This document shows, in pieces, positions 43,223 through 53,979 of a stretch of 64,000 nucleotides of DNA (within the stretch, counting starts at the first letter, position 1; each line of letters opens with the position of its first letter). Origin of the DNA: an uncultured Bizionia sp. (GTDB lineage: Bacteria > Bacteroidota > Bacteroidia > Flavobacteriales > Flavobacteriaceae); assembly GCA_947496215.1 (NCBI GenBank), contig CANMCF010000007.1, forward strand, positions 62,001 through 126,000, in the 5' to 3' direction. A model generated the notes under the pieces. The model was not told the DNA's origin. It made no database searches and worked only from the letters and a program-made list of their open reading frames with translations. The translations under genes were made by a program, and so were the position numbers.

Positions 43223-45667
43223 ATGATTAGAAACTATTTTAAAATCGCTTGGAGGAACCTAATGAAGCACAAGGTGTTTTCTATGATAAATATCATTGGA
43301 CTCACTATTGGTTTGAGTGCTTCGTTCGTAATTGGAATCATGATTTATCACGATGCCACTTTCGATACTTTTCATAAAGATGGTGAACGCATATACCGGG
43401 TAGTGACAGACTTTAAAACCAATGAAGGAGGTTTTTACAATTCGGGTGTAACACTAGCTTTAGAGGATGCCATAGCTGATAACTCCAACTTTGAATTGGT
43501 AAGTGGTTTTTACAATGAAAGGCCTATGAAGGTGGAAAATAGGGATTTGAATATGGAATTCAAGTTGCCAACCTTTGTGATATTTGCAGATGATAGCTAT
43601 TTCGAGTTGTTTGACTATAAGTTCTTGGCGGGAGACAGGAAAAAGGGATTGTCCAATCCCAATAATGTTATTTTAACGGATAAGCGTGCTGCAGATTATT
43701 TTCCGAAGATGACACCTTCGGAAATCATTGGTAAGACATTGGTGTACAATGACTCAATTAACGTAACCGTTACTGGTATTGTCGAGGATTTTAAGGAAAG
43801 GACGGATTTCGTATTTCAAGAGTTTCTTTCATCTCCAACCATTCTACAAACACGACTTAAGGGTAATTTTACAGAAAAGAACTGGAACAATACCAATTCG
43901 AACTCTCAACTTTTTGTGAAGCTGAGTGAAGTAGCGGACAAGTCATCTATACAAAAACGTTTTGATGATTTGGCAAGTGAACACCGAGATGAAGATTCAA
44001 AGAAGTTTGGAGATGAAAGGCTGTTTAAGTTACAGCCCCTAAAAGACATTCATTTTAATGAAGATTATGGTGTCTATGATTGGAACAAAGGACAAGCGAG
44101 TAAAGCCCTTTTGACTAATTTGGCATTGGTAGCCTTGTTTCTCTTGTTGTTGGGGTGCATTAATTTCATCAATTTAAATACTGCTCAAGCTACACAACGT
44201 GCAAAAGAAATAGGGATTCGTAAGACTTTGGGGAGTTCTAGAAAACAACTGATTGGTCAATTCATGGGAGAGACATTCTTGCTGGTTCTTTTTTCGGCAT
44301 TGATATCACTATTGTTATCCAAGTGGTTAATCTCCGTTTTTTCAGATTTTGTGCCAGAAGACTTGAGTTACGAGCTGTTCAAAGAGCCAATAATTGTCAT
44401 TGGGATAATATTTCTTCTTTTGGTGGTGACCTTCATGTCTGGTTTATACCCTGCATTTGTCTTGTCTCGCCTCAATGCAGTATCTGTATTGAAAAACAAT
44501 TTGATGACTGGTGGTGGAAAGATCAAGATGCGTAAATTCCTTACGATTTTTCAGTTCTCCATTGCCCAAGTGTTCATAATAGGAACTTTGTTGGTTGGCA
44601 AACAAATTAATTTTCTATTGAGCAAGGACATGGGTTTCGATACGGAGTCGATAGTATCTGTCTTTAGTCCGGTAAGCGACAGTAATGTTTCCAAAAAGAA
44701 GGTTTATGCCGAATTGTTACGAACCATACCAGAAATTAAAAAGATAAGCCTAGGAGCTGCTCCACCTGCATCGTTGTCATCCAGCTCTTCAAATGTAACC
44801 TATGTTGACAAAGGCGAAGAGACTCATACCGAGTTGCAATTCATATATGGAGATGCCAATTATGTAGACGTCTACGGATTGAATTTATTGGCTGGTCGTA
44901 TTCAAAGGAATGATACGGTCAAAGAATTGGTGATCAATGAAACATATAGGAAGATCCTTGATCTGAAAACACCTCAAGAAGCCATAGGGAAAACCATATT
45001 GTATGGAGATGAAAGTGTTTTGATAGTTGGAGTGATGTCAGATTTCAACCAGCGTTCATTAAGATCAAACATAAAACCAATGGCATTGAGAGGAGATTGG
45101 TATCAATCGAAATACACACAATTCAACAGGACTCACATTGCATTGCAAAATGAAAATACAAGTAATTTGAAAGCGACCATGGTTAAAATCGAAGATGCGT
45201 TCAAATCTGTTTACCCAGGAGAGGAATTCAGGTCTAATTTCTTTGACGAATCAATTCAACGCTTCTATGATCGAGAATTGAAGGTTTCCAAGCTGTTGAA
45301 TTGGGCAACAGGCCTATCCATATTGATAAGTTGTTTGGGGCTGTTGGGATTGGTTATCTATACCACGGAACGTAGGGTGAAAGAAATAGGAGTACGCAAG
45401 GTTTTGGGAGCGACATTACTTCAAATAAACACATTGTTGTGTAAAGAGTTTATTGCATTGGTTGCAATAGCCTTTGTAGTGGCTTCACCAATAGCTTGGT
45501 ATGGAATCAATGGCTGGCTGCAGGATTTTGCATACAAGACGAATGTTAGCATATGGGTGTTTTTGTTGAGTGGAGGAGCAATGGTCTTTTTCGCCTTGTT
45601 GGTAATGAGCATAAAAACACTTCAAGCAGCAAACGCCAACCCAACGAAAAGCTTGAAAACAGAATAA
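43223..45667 (+). CDS. FtsX/MacB-type ABC permease 3
   Basis: This 814-residue permease starts AWRNLMKHKVFSMINIIGLT and has DATFDTFHKDGERIYRVV in the first periplasmic domain. The first FtsX block has TAQATQRAKEIGIRKTLGSS. The second has the unusual ILISCLGLLGLVIYTTERRV in place of FGLxSFxAEQR, then KEIGVRKVLGATLLQINTLL. It ends NPTKSLKTE. Leucine codons are mainly TTG, unlike permeases 1 and 2, which use more TTA/CTT. The leader keeps a short AATCAATCAAAAACGAACAG relic of the repeat-type spacer. Confidence 0.93.
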   Translation: MIRNYFKIAWRNLMKHKVFSMINIIGLTIGLSASFVIGIMIYHDATFDTFHKDGERIYRVVTDFKTNEGGFYNSGVTLALEDAIADNSNFELVSGFYNERPMKVENRDLNMEFKLPTFVIFADDSYFELFDYKFLAGDRKKGLSNPNNVILTDKRAADYFPKMTPSEIIGKTLVYNDSINVTVTGIVEDFKERTDFVFQEFLSSPTILQTRLKGNFTEKNWNNTNSNSQLFVKLSEVADKSSIQKRFDDLASEHRDEDSKKFGDERLFKLQPLKDIHFNEDYGVYDWNKGQASKALLTNLALVALFLLLLGCINFINLNTAQATQRAKEIGIRKTLGSSRKQLIGQFMGETFLLVLFSALISLLLSKWLISVFSDFVPEDLSYELFKEPIIVIGIIFLLLVVTFMSGLYPAFVLSRLNAVSVLKNNLMTGGGKIKMRKFLTIFQFSIAQVFIIGTLLVGKQINFLLSKDMGFDTESIVSVFSPVSDSNVSKKKVYAELLRTIPEIKKISLGAAPPASLSSSSSNVTYVDKGEETHTELQFIYGDANYVDVYGLNLLAGRIQRNDTVKELVINETYRKILDLKTPQEAIGKTILYGDESVLIVGVMSDFNQRSLRSNIKPMALRGDWYQSKYTQFNRTHIALQNENTSNLKATMVKIEDAFKSVYPGEEFRSNFFDESIQRFYDRELKVSKLLNWATGLSILISCLGLLGLVIYTTERRVKEIGVRKVLGATLLQINTLLCKEFIALVAIAFVVASPIAWYGINGWLQDFAYKTNVSIWVFLLSGGAMVFFALLVMSIKTLQAANANPTKSLKTE

Positions 45668-45708
45668 TACAATCAATCAGAAGACGAACAATCAAAAAAC
45701 GAGGAGTC

Positions 45709-48135
45709 ATGATTAGGAACTATATTAAAATAGCGTGGAGAAGCCTTCAGAAAAACAAATTGCAAACAGGAATCAATTTATTGGGATTAACAGTAGGCAC
45801 CATTTGTTGTTTGAGCATTTTAGCCTATGTATTTGCTCAATTGGGCTACGATACCCATCATAAGGATGCAGAAGCATTATACAGGGTTCGTACCATAATA
45901 GACGATCCAAGTACACCTCAATTCAATGCAGCGTCCAGTGGACCACCAATAGTCATGGCAATGAAAGAAGATTTTCCAGAGGTTACTGAAGCGGCAAGAT
46001 TGGTGTATATGGGAGAAGGTACCGAAGATCTAATTCGCGCCACAGGGAGAAGCGAAGGCTTCTATGAACCACGTGGTTACTTGGCGGATCCGACAATATT
46101 CAATATTTTCAAGTATGATTTCATTGAAGGGAAGTCCAATGTCGCTTTGGTTGAACCCAATACGGTTGTATTGTCTTCGACTTTGGCCAAAAAGTTGTTT
46201 GGAAGTACACCTGCATTAGACAAAACCATAATTTCTGGTAGTGGAGAAGAACAATTGACATTGACTGTTACTGGTGTTTTTGATGATGAGAACAAAGAGA
46301 AGTCACATTTGAACCCGAATTATTTTGTAACGATGAATACACCAGGTTTGGCAGAATTTGTGAGAACCAATCAAAATTTTGCAACGCAAAACTTCATTTA
46401 TGGCTATGTAAAGTTAAATGCGTCTGAAAGCGTTGCTACAGTTGAAGGAAAACTACCAGGATTTTTAAAAGCAAGAGGGGCAAAGGATTTTGCAGCTGTG
46501 GGATTCAAGAAGAGACTTCTTTTACAAAACGTAAGCGACATACATTTGCATTCCAAGGGAATTTCACGTCAAATTGGCCCAGTTTCGGATATCTCCTATT
46601 TGTATTTGTTAATAGTATTGGCTCTTTTCATTCAGTTGGTGGCATGCATCAATTTCATTAATCTAAGTACGGCAAGGGCCAATAAACGAGCTAAGGAAAT
46701 TGGAGTGCGAAAAACCATTGGTGCGGATAAAAAATCATTGATAGGACAATTCTTGGGAGAGTCTGTTCTATTATCCCTATTGGCTACTTTCATAAGCATA
46801 CCATTAGCTGCATTGCTATTGCCTTTGGTTAATGAATTAACTCAAGGTAATGTTGGTTATGACTCTTTGCTCGATTGGAAAGTGTTGTCAATTCTATTGA
46901 TTCTAGGCATTGTCACCGGGCTGATCGCAGGTATTTATCCAGCGTTGGTTTTATCATCGATTAAACCCATACGTGTTTTAAAAGGAACTGTGGCATTCAA
47001 TGCAGGAGGAAGCATCTTCCGTAAAGGGCTGGTTGTTTTTCAATTTGTTGTTTCCATTGGATTAATAGCAATGGTTTCGATTATTACAGAACAAGTTCGT
47101 TTTGCCCAAAATAAGGATATGGGTTACAATAAGGACAATCTAATAGCTGTACGTTTGGGAACGGAAGAAGCTTATACCCAATATAAAACCTTGAAAACTA
47201 AGATGAGTCAGGTATCAGGAATAAAATCTGTTTCAGGTTGTAATTTATACCCATCACAATTTGTTCGAGGTGATTTGGGAGCTCATTTGCCTGGTGGCGA
47301 TTCTAAAAACCAAATTCTAGTTAAACATAATGGCATTAATACGAACTATTTGAAGACAGTAGGAACCAAACTTCTAGCTGGGAGAGAATTGAGAAGTACA
47401 GATGAAAATCAAATTATTGTAAACAAAACAACGATAGATGCCTTAAATATCAAATTGGAAGATGCCATAGGTTCAAATATGCTTTCGGCTTATGAAGATG
47501 AAATTGATACCTATGAAATTGTAGGTGTTACAGAAGATTTCCATTTTGCCTCGTTAAAAGAAGAAGTACAGCCTCTAATGATGTATATGGACAATAGCTT
47601 GGAATGGTTGATGGTAAAGACCGAAACCAAGGATTTTGAAAACATCCTTGGTCAGATGGAAACGATTTGGAAACAAACTAATAAAACAACACCATTTACA
47701 TACACATTTGTAGATAAGGAAACAGAAAAATTGATTGCAGAAGAAAAACGTTTGTCCAATATTTCGGTTGTATTCACAGTGTTGGCAATATTGATTAGCT
47801 GCTTAGGTTTGTTCGGGTTAATCTCTTTTATGGCCGAACAGAAAAAGAAAGAAATTGGCATAAGGAAAATATTAGGAGCAAGCGTGAGTACTGTTATGAA
47901 GATGTTGACTAAGGATTTTGTCATTTTAATAGTGATAGCATTAGTGATAGCAACGCCATTGGCATATTACCTAATGGAAAATTGGCTACAGGATTTTACC
48001 TATAGAATTTCAATAAGTTGGTGGGTCTTTCTATTGGCAGGAACAATAACAATATTAATCACATTGTTGACGGTAGGTGTCCAAGCCATAAAGGCAGCAA
48101 CTGCCAATCCAGTGAACTCCTTAAGAACAGAATAA
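45709..48135 (+). CDS. FtsX/MacB-type ABC permease 4
   Basis: This 808-residue permease starts at ATG 45709 (MIRNYIKIAWRSLQKNK), preceded by GAGGAG. A longer frame beginning at 45553 runs through the end of permease 3 and is rejected. The first FtsX block has TARANKRAKEIGVRKTIGAD. The second has SCLGLFGLISFMAEQKKKEI with GIRKILGAS. It ends NPVNSLRTE. The first helix is atypical (GLTVGTICCLSILAYVFAQL), and QLGYDTHHKDAEALYRV replaces the usual DELSYD motif. It sits 41 bp after permease 3. Confidence 0.92.
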   Translation: MIRNYIKIAWRSLQKNKLQTGINLLGLTVGTICCLSILAYVFAQLGYDTHHKDAEALYRVRTIIDDPSTPQFNAASSGPPIVMAMKEDFPEVTEAARLVYMGEGTEDLIRATGRSEGFYEPRGYLADPTIFNIFKYDFIEGKSNVALVEPNTVVLSSTLAKKLFGSTPALDKTIISGSGEEQLTLTVTGVFDDENKEKSHLNPNYFVTMNTPGLAEFVRTNQNFATQNFIYGYVKLNASESVATVEGKLPGFLKARGAKDFAAVGFKKRLLLQNVSDIHLHSKGISRQIGPVSDISYLYLLIVLALFIQLVACINFINLSTARANKRAKEIGVRKTIGADKKSLIGQFLGESVLLSLLATFISIPLAALLLPLVNELTQGNVGYDSLLDWKVLSILLILGIVTGLIAGIYPALVLSSIKPIRVLKGTVAFNAGGSIFRKGLVVFQFVVSIGLIAMVSIITEQVRFAQNKDMGYNKDNLIAVRLGTEEAYTQYKTLKTKMSQVSGIKSVSGCNLYPSQFVRGDLGAHLPGGDSKNQILVKHNGINTNYLKTVGTKLLAGRELRSTDENQIIVNKTTIDALNIKLEDAIGSNMLSAYEDEIDTYEIVGVTEDFHFASLKEEVQPLMMYMDNSLEWLMVKTETKDFENILGQMETIWKQTNKTTPFTYTFVDKETEKLIAEEKRLSNISVVFTVLAILISCLGLFGLISFMAEQKKKEIGIRKILGASVSTVMKMLTKDFVILIVIALVIATPLAYYLMENWLQDFTYRISISWWVFLLAGTITILITLLTVGVQAIKAATANPVNSLRTE

Positions 48136-48159
48136 ACAATTCATCAAAAAACGACAGTC

Positions 48160-50592
48160 ATGTTAAAGAATTATTTTAAAATAGCTTGGAGAAATCTTAA
48201 AAAGAACAAAGGTTTTACTGCCATTAACATTATTGGCTTATCACTAGGAATTGGTTGTTTTGTCATGATTTCCATGTTTGTGATAGATGAATTGAGCTAC
48301 GATCACTACCATGAGAAGGCAAATCGTATCTATCGAATAAATTCTGATATCGTTTTTGGAGGAACCGAGATGAGTATGGCGGTTAGTTCAGACCCCATGG
48401 GGGAAGCTTTAAAAAGAGATTACCCAGAAGTTGAGGAATATGTGAGATTCTATGCATCACAAGGTGCCAAGTTAATTAAAAGAGGGAATGAATACATTAA
48501 TGAAACTGCGGTAACCCATGCAGACTCCACCTTGTTTAAGATCTTTACGTTGCCTGCTATGGTTGGTGATACGAAAACAGCACTTAACGCCCCCAATACG
48601 GTAGTTATTACGGAAGCTGTTGCTAATCGCTATTTTGGTAGTCCTGAATTGGCAATTGGACAATTGTTGGAAACTGACGACGATGACGGTACATTGTACA
48701 AAGTAACTGCAGTCATTGAAAACATGCCTCGAAATTCTCAATTCAATTTCGACTTCTTTTTCTCTATGGCTAATGTAGATTATGATTTCGGAAATTATTT
48801 AAGTCACAATTTCCATACGTATGTACTATTGAAAGAAGAAACGGATTATAAAGCTTTCAATAAGAACTTCATTGAAATCATTAATAAGTACATCCTTCCA
48901 CAAGCAGCTCAATTCATACAAATTGATAATATGGATGAATTCGAAAAAAGTGGAAATAAATTAGAATATTCTTTAATTCCACTTACAGATATACATCTAT
49001 ATTCCTCTAGAGATGTCGAATTAAGTGCGAATGGCAATATCCAATACGTCTATATTTTTTCTGCTGCTGCTCTGTTTATTTTATTGCTTGCTTGTATTAA
49101 CTTCATGAACCTTACTACGGCAAGATCTTCAGGTAGAGCAAAAGAAGTGGGCATTCGTAAAGTTTTGGGCTCTGAAAAGAAAGCATTGATAGGACAGTTC
49201 TTAACAGAATCTACCTTAATTGCTATTTTAGCGCTTTTCATGGGGCTATTGTTTGTATGGCTTTCTTTGGATTGGTTCAATGGTATTTCAGGAAAAGAAA
49301 TGCTCATGACTTCTTTGTTGGGTCCGAAATTTTTAATGTTCATCTTTGTGTTACCATTTGTGGTTGGTGGATTAGCTGGTATTTATCCAGCATTCTTCTT
49401 GTCTTCATTTCAACCCATTAAAGTACTAAAGGGGAAATTGTCATCAGGGAACAAGAAAAATACGTTAAGAAATTTTTTGGTGGTGTTCCAATTTGCAACA
49501 TCCATCATACTAATTGTTGGTACAGTAGTCATCTACAAGCAAATAAATCATATCCAAAACTCCAATTTGGGATTTAATAAAGATCAAGTGTTAGTGGTCA
49601 ACAATTCTGGATTGTCACGAAAAACTAGAGAATCTGTGAAAAATGAAATTGAACAATTGATTGACGTGAAATCAGCTTCGTTTGCAGGTTTTTTACCAGT
49701 AGGTGGCTCGTCACGTTCAGATACGACATTTTCAACGGAAACAGTCATGACAGAATCCAATGGATTCAATATGCAGTATTGGAGCGTAGATTACGATTAT
49801 TTGGAAACCATAGGCATGGAAATGAAAATTGGTCGAAATTTCTCTCGTGATTTTGGTTCCGATTCGACAAGTGTAATACTAAATGAAACAGCTGTTAAGT
49901 TAACAGGGTTTGAAAATCCCATAGGCAAAAAATTGTATACGACAGATCAGAATAATAATCTTCAAGTGAGTACGATTATAGGTGTGGTTAAAAATTTCAA
50001 CTTTGCTTCTCTTCGTGAAAATGTAGGAGCATTGAGTTTCAAATTAGGAAATAACAGTTGGGAAACAGCTTATAGACTTGGTACAACTGAAATTGGTGGT
50101 TTACTGTCTACTATTGAAAACAAATACAAGTCTGTGGCTCCAGAAATGCCATTTAAATATGAGTTTTTGGACGAAGCATTTGATGATATGTATCGACAAG
50201 AAAGAAGAGTTGGTGCTGTAGCTCTTGTCTTTTCATTGTTAGCCATAATTATAGCATGTCTTGGGTTATTTGGTTTGGCAACTTACATTGCCGAACAACG
50301 TACCAAAGAAATTGGCATACGTAAAGTCTTGGGCGCATCGGTTATTAATATAGTCAGAATGCTATCTACGGACTTTGTGAAATTGGTTATGCTAGCCTTT
50401 ATAATAGCAACACCGATTGCTTGGTGGTTTATGAGTCAATGGTTGCAAGATTTTGCCTTTAGAATAAATTTGAGCTGGTTAATATTTTTTGCTACAGGTT
50501 TCATGGCTTTGCTTATAGCTTTAATTACACTTAGTTTTCAGGCTGTTAGATCTGCAATGGCAAATCCAATAAAATCATTAAAAACAGAATAG
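48160..50592 (+). CDS. FtsX/MacB-type ABC permease 5
   Basis: This 810-residue permease has the classic family start AWRNLKKNKGFTAINIIGLS and DELSYDHYHEKANRIYRI. The first FtsX block has TARSSGRAKEVGIRKVLGSE. The second has LGLFGLATYIAEQRTKEIGI with RKVLGAS. It ends NPIKSLKTE. It is the last gene before a 220-bp gap that carries the third dyad operator, so it is probably the last gene of the operon starting at 36319. Confidence 0.93.
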   Translation: MLKNYFKIAWRNLKKNKGFTAINIIGLSLGIGCFVMISMFVIDELSYDHYHEKANRIYRINSDIVFGGTEMSMAVSSDPMGEALKRDYPEVEEYVRFYASQGAKLIKRGNEYINETAVTHADSTLFKIFTLPAMVGDTKTALNAPNTVVITEAVANRYFGSPELAIGQLLETDDDDGTLYKVTAVIENMPRNSQFNFDFFFSMANVDYDFGNYLSHNFHTYVLLKEETDYKAFNKNFIEIINKYILPQAAQFIQIDNMDEFEKSGNKLEYSLIPLTDIHLYSSRDVELSANGNIQYVYIFSAAALFILLLACINFMNLTTARSSGRAKEVGIRKVLGSEKKALIGQFLTESTLIAILALFMGLLFVWLSLDWFNGISGKEMLMTSLLGPKFLMFIFVLPFVVGGLAGIYPAFFLSSFQPIKVLKGKLSSGNKKNTLRNFLVVFQFATSIILIVGTVVIYKQINHIQNSNLGFNKDQVLVVNNSGLSRKTRESVKNEIEQLIDVKSASFAGFLPVGGSSRSDTTFSTETVMTESNGFNMQYWSVDYDYLETIGMEMKIGRNFSRDFGSDSTSVILNETAVKLTGFENPIGKKLYTTDQNNNLQVSTIIGVVKNFNFASLRENVGALSFKLGNNSWETAYRLGTTEIGGLLSTIENKYKSVAPEMPFKYEFLDEAFDDMYRQERRVGAVALVFSLLAIIIACLGLFGLATYIAEQRTKEIGIRKVLGASVINIVRMLSTDFVKLVMLAFIIATPIAWWFMSQWLQDFAFRINLSWLIFFATGFMALLIALITLSFQAVRSAMANPIKSLKTE

Positions 50593-50614
50593 AATAATTA
50601 TTTAAAGTCTTGGT

Positions 50615-50654
50615 AGTGTCCGATTATGAACAAGAAGTGTATCGGAATCGGACA
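50615..50654 (+). promoter_or_regulatory. 40-bp dyad operator, copy 3 (upstream of permease 6)
   Basis: AGTGTCCGATTATGAACA on the left and ATCGGAATCGGACA on the right align base for base, without gaps, to copies 1 and 2. TGTCCGATT and AATCGGACA are perfect inverted arms. GG of TTTGGCAT is 55 bp downstream (50709). It gives permease 6 and the following genes their own promoter. Confidence 0.78.
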
Positions 50655-50705
50655 TATTTAGTTTTCGGTTATTATGTAAGTAGTTGATTATTAGATCATT
50701 GATTG

Positions 50706-50721
50706 TTTGGCATCATCTTCA
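50706..50721 (+). promoter_or_regulatory. sigma-54-like promoter element of the permease 6 unit
   Basis: TTTGGCATCATCTTCA shares TTTGGCATCAT exactly with the element before the adaptor gene. It is preceded by GATTATTAG in both. The -12 side reads TTCA. The ATG of permease 6 is 92 bp downstream. Confidence 0.58.
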
Positions 50722-50812
50722 CTATATAGATAGTATGAACATTGATAGAAAACAGTATTGCTTTTAGTTCATTGCGTTCAGAATAGATTATTCATCGATT
50801 AAGAAAACAGTT

Positions 50813-53167
50813 ATGATTAAGAATTATATGAAAATAGCCTTTCGAAGCTTGTTGAAAAACAAAGGCTATAGCTTTTTAAACATTTTTGGCTTGGCCATAG
50901 GCATCACTTGTGCAAGTTTGATATTTCTTTGGGTAGAAGATGAAATGAGTTTCAATGACGTCTTCGAAAAGCAAGATCAGGTATATTATGTGCCAACCAA
51001 TCAGAAATATGACGGGGAGTGGCGAACCTTTTATTCTACTCCAGGTCCTTTGGCAAAAGTTTTGAAAGATGAAATTCCTGGTATTGTTAGAACAGCAAAG
51101 ACAGTTGGTGAGAACTTGATGTTTGCAGTAGGGGACAATGCGATAAGCAGAGCAGGGAAATATGCAGACGCAGAGATCTTTGAAATATTTGGTCTTTCGT
51201 TTTTGGAAGGCAATGCCAAAGATGCATTTAAAAACCCTGAAGCCATAGTCATTACCAAAGAGATTGCAGAACAACTCTACGGAAAGGACACCAAGGTGCT
51301 GGGGAAAATAATCAAGGTAAACAACAATACCAATTATCTAATCTCTGGAGTAATCGAAAACATTCCAGAGAATGTAAGCTTTCCTTTTAAATGGTTGGCT
51401 CCATTTGAACGTTTTGGCGCCAATAGAGAATGGACAAGAGAATATGGAAGTAATTTTGCAGACACTTTTGTGGAACTGTCTCCAGAAGCCAATTTTGAAT
51501 CTGTGGATGCAAAGGTGCGTAAAACATTGCAAGAAAAAACAGGAGATGAAGATGTTTTCTCCTTTTTGCATACAATGAAAGATTGGCACTTGAGATCTAA
51601 GTTCGATGGAGGCAAAGTAGTTGGAGGCCGCATTGCTTACGTACGTTTGTTCACTGTAATAGCAATTATCATTTTGCTTATAGCTTGTATTAATTTTATG
51701 AATTTGTCTACAGCAAGAAGTGAAAAGAGAGCAAACGAAGTTGGTGTCCGCAAAGCTATGGGATCTGGCCGATCAAGATTAATGATACAGTTCATAGCAG
51801 AAGCTTTATTGATGGCTAGTATTGCAGCTATAGTAAGCGTTATGTTATTATTTGTGTTGTTGCCACAATTCAACCTATTGATCGATAGACATTTGGAACT
51901 GGGGCTGGCAAATCCATTACATCTTTCAGTTCTATTGGCAATTACATTGGTTTGTGGTCTTTTTGCTGGAATCTACCCAGCATTTTACCTGTCTTCCTTT
52001 AAACCGGTTGAGGTGCTTAAAGGAATAAAAGCGACAACTGGTAGTGCTACATTTATTCGTAAAGGATTGGTGGTTGGTCAATTTACGGTGTCCATAGTGT
52101 TTATTATAAGTACAATACTGGTGTATCAACAAATTCAACATGTGAAAAATAGAGATTTGGGTTACAACAAAGAGCAGTTGATTAGAATGGATGTCAATGG
52201 AAGCATGATAGAAAATTTCTCAATCATAAAGCAAGATTTGATTAATGCAGGAATGATTGAAAACATAACATACAATAATTCTCAATTGCTTTCTGGAGGT
52301 AACAATGGTTCAGGATTAGAATGGAAAGGGGGAACAAATACAGAAGATGTATTGATTTCATTCAGATACGTAAGCCCAGAGTTTATTAAAACAATAGATA
52401 TGGAATTATTGGAAGGGCGAGATTTTAATGCAAATGAAGCTTTGGATAGTGCACATACGATTATAACGGAATCTTTTGCAAAGTTAATGGGGACAGGTAG
52501 TGCAATAGGGAAAACAATCAGGAGAAATGAATACACTTATGAGGTAATAGGTGTGATAAAAGATTTTTTATATGGAGATATGTATGGTACTAGTGACCCT
52601 GTAATGTTTTTTAATTCCAGTAACCAAGCTCGTTTTTTATATGTTAAAACGAAAGCAGGTATAGCAACGAATACCATACTTTCCAAAATAGAAAGTGTGA
52701 TGAAAAAAAACAACCCAGCATTTCCTTTTGAGTATACTTTTGTTGATGAGTCATTTAACAACAAGTTCAAAAGTGAACAATTGGTTGGTAAGCTCTCTCA
52801 AATATTTGCGCTACTCGCCATATTGATCTCTTGTTTGGGACTTTTTGGATTGGCAGCCTACACCGCCGAGCAAAGAAGTAAGGAGATAGGTGTAAGGAAG
52901 GTGTTGGGGGCAAGCGTTTCGGGAATAGTTAAATTGTTATCAAAGGATTTCTTGAAATTGGTGTTAATTTCCATCACGATGGCCGTACCGATTGCATGGA
53001 TGTTGATGAGTAGTTGGTTGGAGGACTTTGCTTATCGCATAGAAATCAATTGGTGGATTTTTATAATGGCAGGAATGATAGCCATAGCCATAGCGATAAT
53101 AACAGTTAGCTTTCAGGCTATTAAAGCGGCCATTGCCAACCCTGTGAATAGTTTGAAAACAGAATAA
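50813..53167 (+). CDS. FtsX/MacB-type ABC permease 6
   Basis: This 784-residue permease starts FRSLLKNKGYSFLNIFGLAI with VEDEMSFNDVFEKQDQVYYV. The first FtsX block is TARSEKRANEVGVRKAMGSG. The second is LGLFGLAAYTAEQRSKEIGV with RKVLGAS. It ends NPVNSLKTE. It is separated from permease 5 by its own operator and promoter, and it heads a unit with a GIN-domain protein, a second ATPase and a TolC-like channel. It may therefore pair with the second ATPase. Confidence 0.93.
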   Translation: MIKNYMKIAFRSLLKNKGYSFLNIFGLAIGITCASLIFLWVEDEMSFNDVFEKQDQVYYVPTNQKYDGEWRTFYSTPGPLAKVLKDEIPGIVRTAKTVGENLMFAVGDNAISRAGKYADAEIFEIFGLSFLEGNAKDAFKNPEAIVITKEIAEQLYGKDTKVLGKIIKVNNNTNYLISGVIENIPENVSFPFKWLAPFERFGANREWTREYGSNFADTFVELSPEANFESVDAKVRKTLQEKTGDEDVFSFLHTMKDWHLRSKFDGGKVVGGRIAYVRLFTVIAIIILLIACINFMNLSTARSEKRANEVGVRKAMGSGRSRLMIQFIAEALLMASIAAIVSVMLLFVLLPQFNLLIDRHLELGLANPLHLSVLLAITLVCGLFAGIYPAFYLSSFKPVEVLKGIKATTGSATFIRKGLVVGQFTVSIVFIISTILVYQQIQHVKNRDLGYNKEQLIRMDVNGSMIENFSIIKQDLINAGMIENITYNNSQLLSGGNNGSGLEWKGGTNTEDVLISFRYVSPEFIKTIDMELLEGRDFNANEALDSAHTIITESFAKLMGTGSAIGKTIRRNEYTYEVIGVIKDFLYGDMYGTSDPVMFFNSSNQARFLYVKTKAGIATNTILSKIESVMKKNNPAFPFEYTFVDESFNNKFKSEQLVGKLSQIFALLAILISCLGLFGLAAYTAEQRSKEIGVRKVLGASVSGIVKLLSKDFLKLVLISITMAVPIAWMLMSSWLEDFAYRIEINWWIFIMAGMIAIAIAIITVSFQAIKAAIANPVNSLKTE

Positions 53168-53197
53168 TTAAAAGAATCAAAAGTAAATTTAGAACGA

Positions 53198-53941
53198 ATG
53201 AAAAATTTAAAATATCATATAGGAACTCTTTTCCTTTGCATTGCAGTAATGGGAATGGCACAAACGGAAAAAACGGTACCCTCTTTCAATAAAGTGGTGA
53301 TAAGTCCACATATTGAAGCGATACTGGTTGAGGCAGGAGAAGAATCTGTAATTATCGAAAAGAATAAAATCTCCAATGACAAGGTGAATATGGAGGTTAA
53401 AGGAAAAACATTGCGAATATACCTTGACGATGCAAAGGAAGTAACCAAAAATAAAACGGTAATCAAAAATGGAGTGAAACAGAAAGTTCCGATCTATAAG
53501 GGAACCATTTTAACTGTAACAATCAATTACAAGGCATTGGAAGAGCTATCCGTTCGAGGAGAACAGACAACGCTTTGCATGAGCCCAATAGAACAAGAGA
53601 AATTTATACTTAAGGTTCATGGGGAATCTCAAGTCATTTTTAATGAGGTGACATTGGACCATATGCAGACTACCATATATGGAGAAAGTCTTTTTAAGAT
53701 AGAAGGAGGAAAAATAAAAGATCAAAAAATCACAGCTTATGGGGAAGGCGTCATTGACTTGTTGGCTGTTGAAAATAGGGCTACAAAATTAAGAGCCTAT
53801 GGAGAAGCAGAGTTTAAAGTAAATGCATCGAACACGATAAAAATCACGGCTTATGGAGATGCACAACTAGAGTACAAGGGAACAGCATCCATAAAAAAGG
53901 GAATAGCAATTGGAGATGTCGAGATTTCGCAGGTAGATTAA
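53198..53941 (+). CDS. GIN-domain (DUF2807) exported protein
   Basis: This 247-residue protein has a signal peptide (YHIGTLFLCIAVMGMAQ) and a putative auto-transporter adhesin head GIN domain (DUF2807). The fold is seen as regular beta-solenoid rungs: LSVRGEQTTLCM, LKVHGESQVIFN, TTIYGESLFKIE, ITAYGEGVIDLL, LRAYGEAEFKVN and ITAYGDAQLEYK. Each rung carries a [YRH]GE/D turn. DUF2807 proteins are common in Bacteroidota and often accompany ABC and envelope-stress genes. Their role is unknown. It lies 30 bp after permease 6 and 38 bp before the second ATPase. Confidence 0.88.
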   Translation: MKNLKYHIGTLFLCIAVMGMAQTEKTVPSFNKVVISPHIEAILVEAGEESVIIEKNKISNDKVNMEVKGKTLRIYLDDAKEVTKNKTVIKNGVKQKVPIYKGTILTVTINYKALEELSVRGEQTTLCMSPIEQEKFILKVHGESQVIFNEVTLDHMQTTIYGESLFKIEGGKIKDQKITAYGEGVIDLLAVENRATKLRAYGEAEFKVNASNTIKITAYGDAQLEYKGTASIKKGIAIGDVEISQVD

Positions 53942-53979
53942 CAATAAACAAGAATCAATCATCATATAAAAATAATAAT

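Noticed and set aside
45553-45708. An N-terminal extension of permease 4 starting at 45553
   Set aside because: It lies inside the permease 3 gene in another frame and has no family similarity. MIRNYIKIAWRS at 45709 matches the start of the other permeases.
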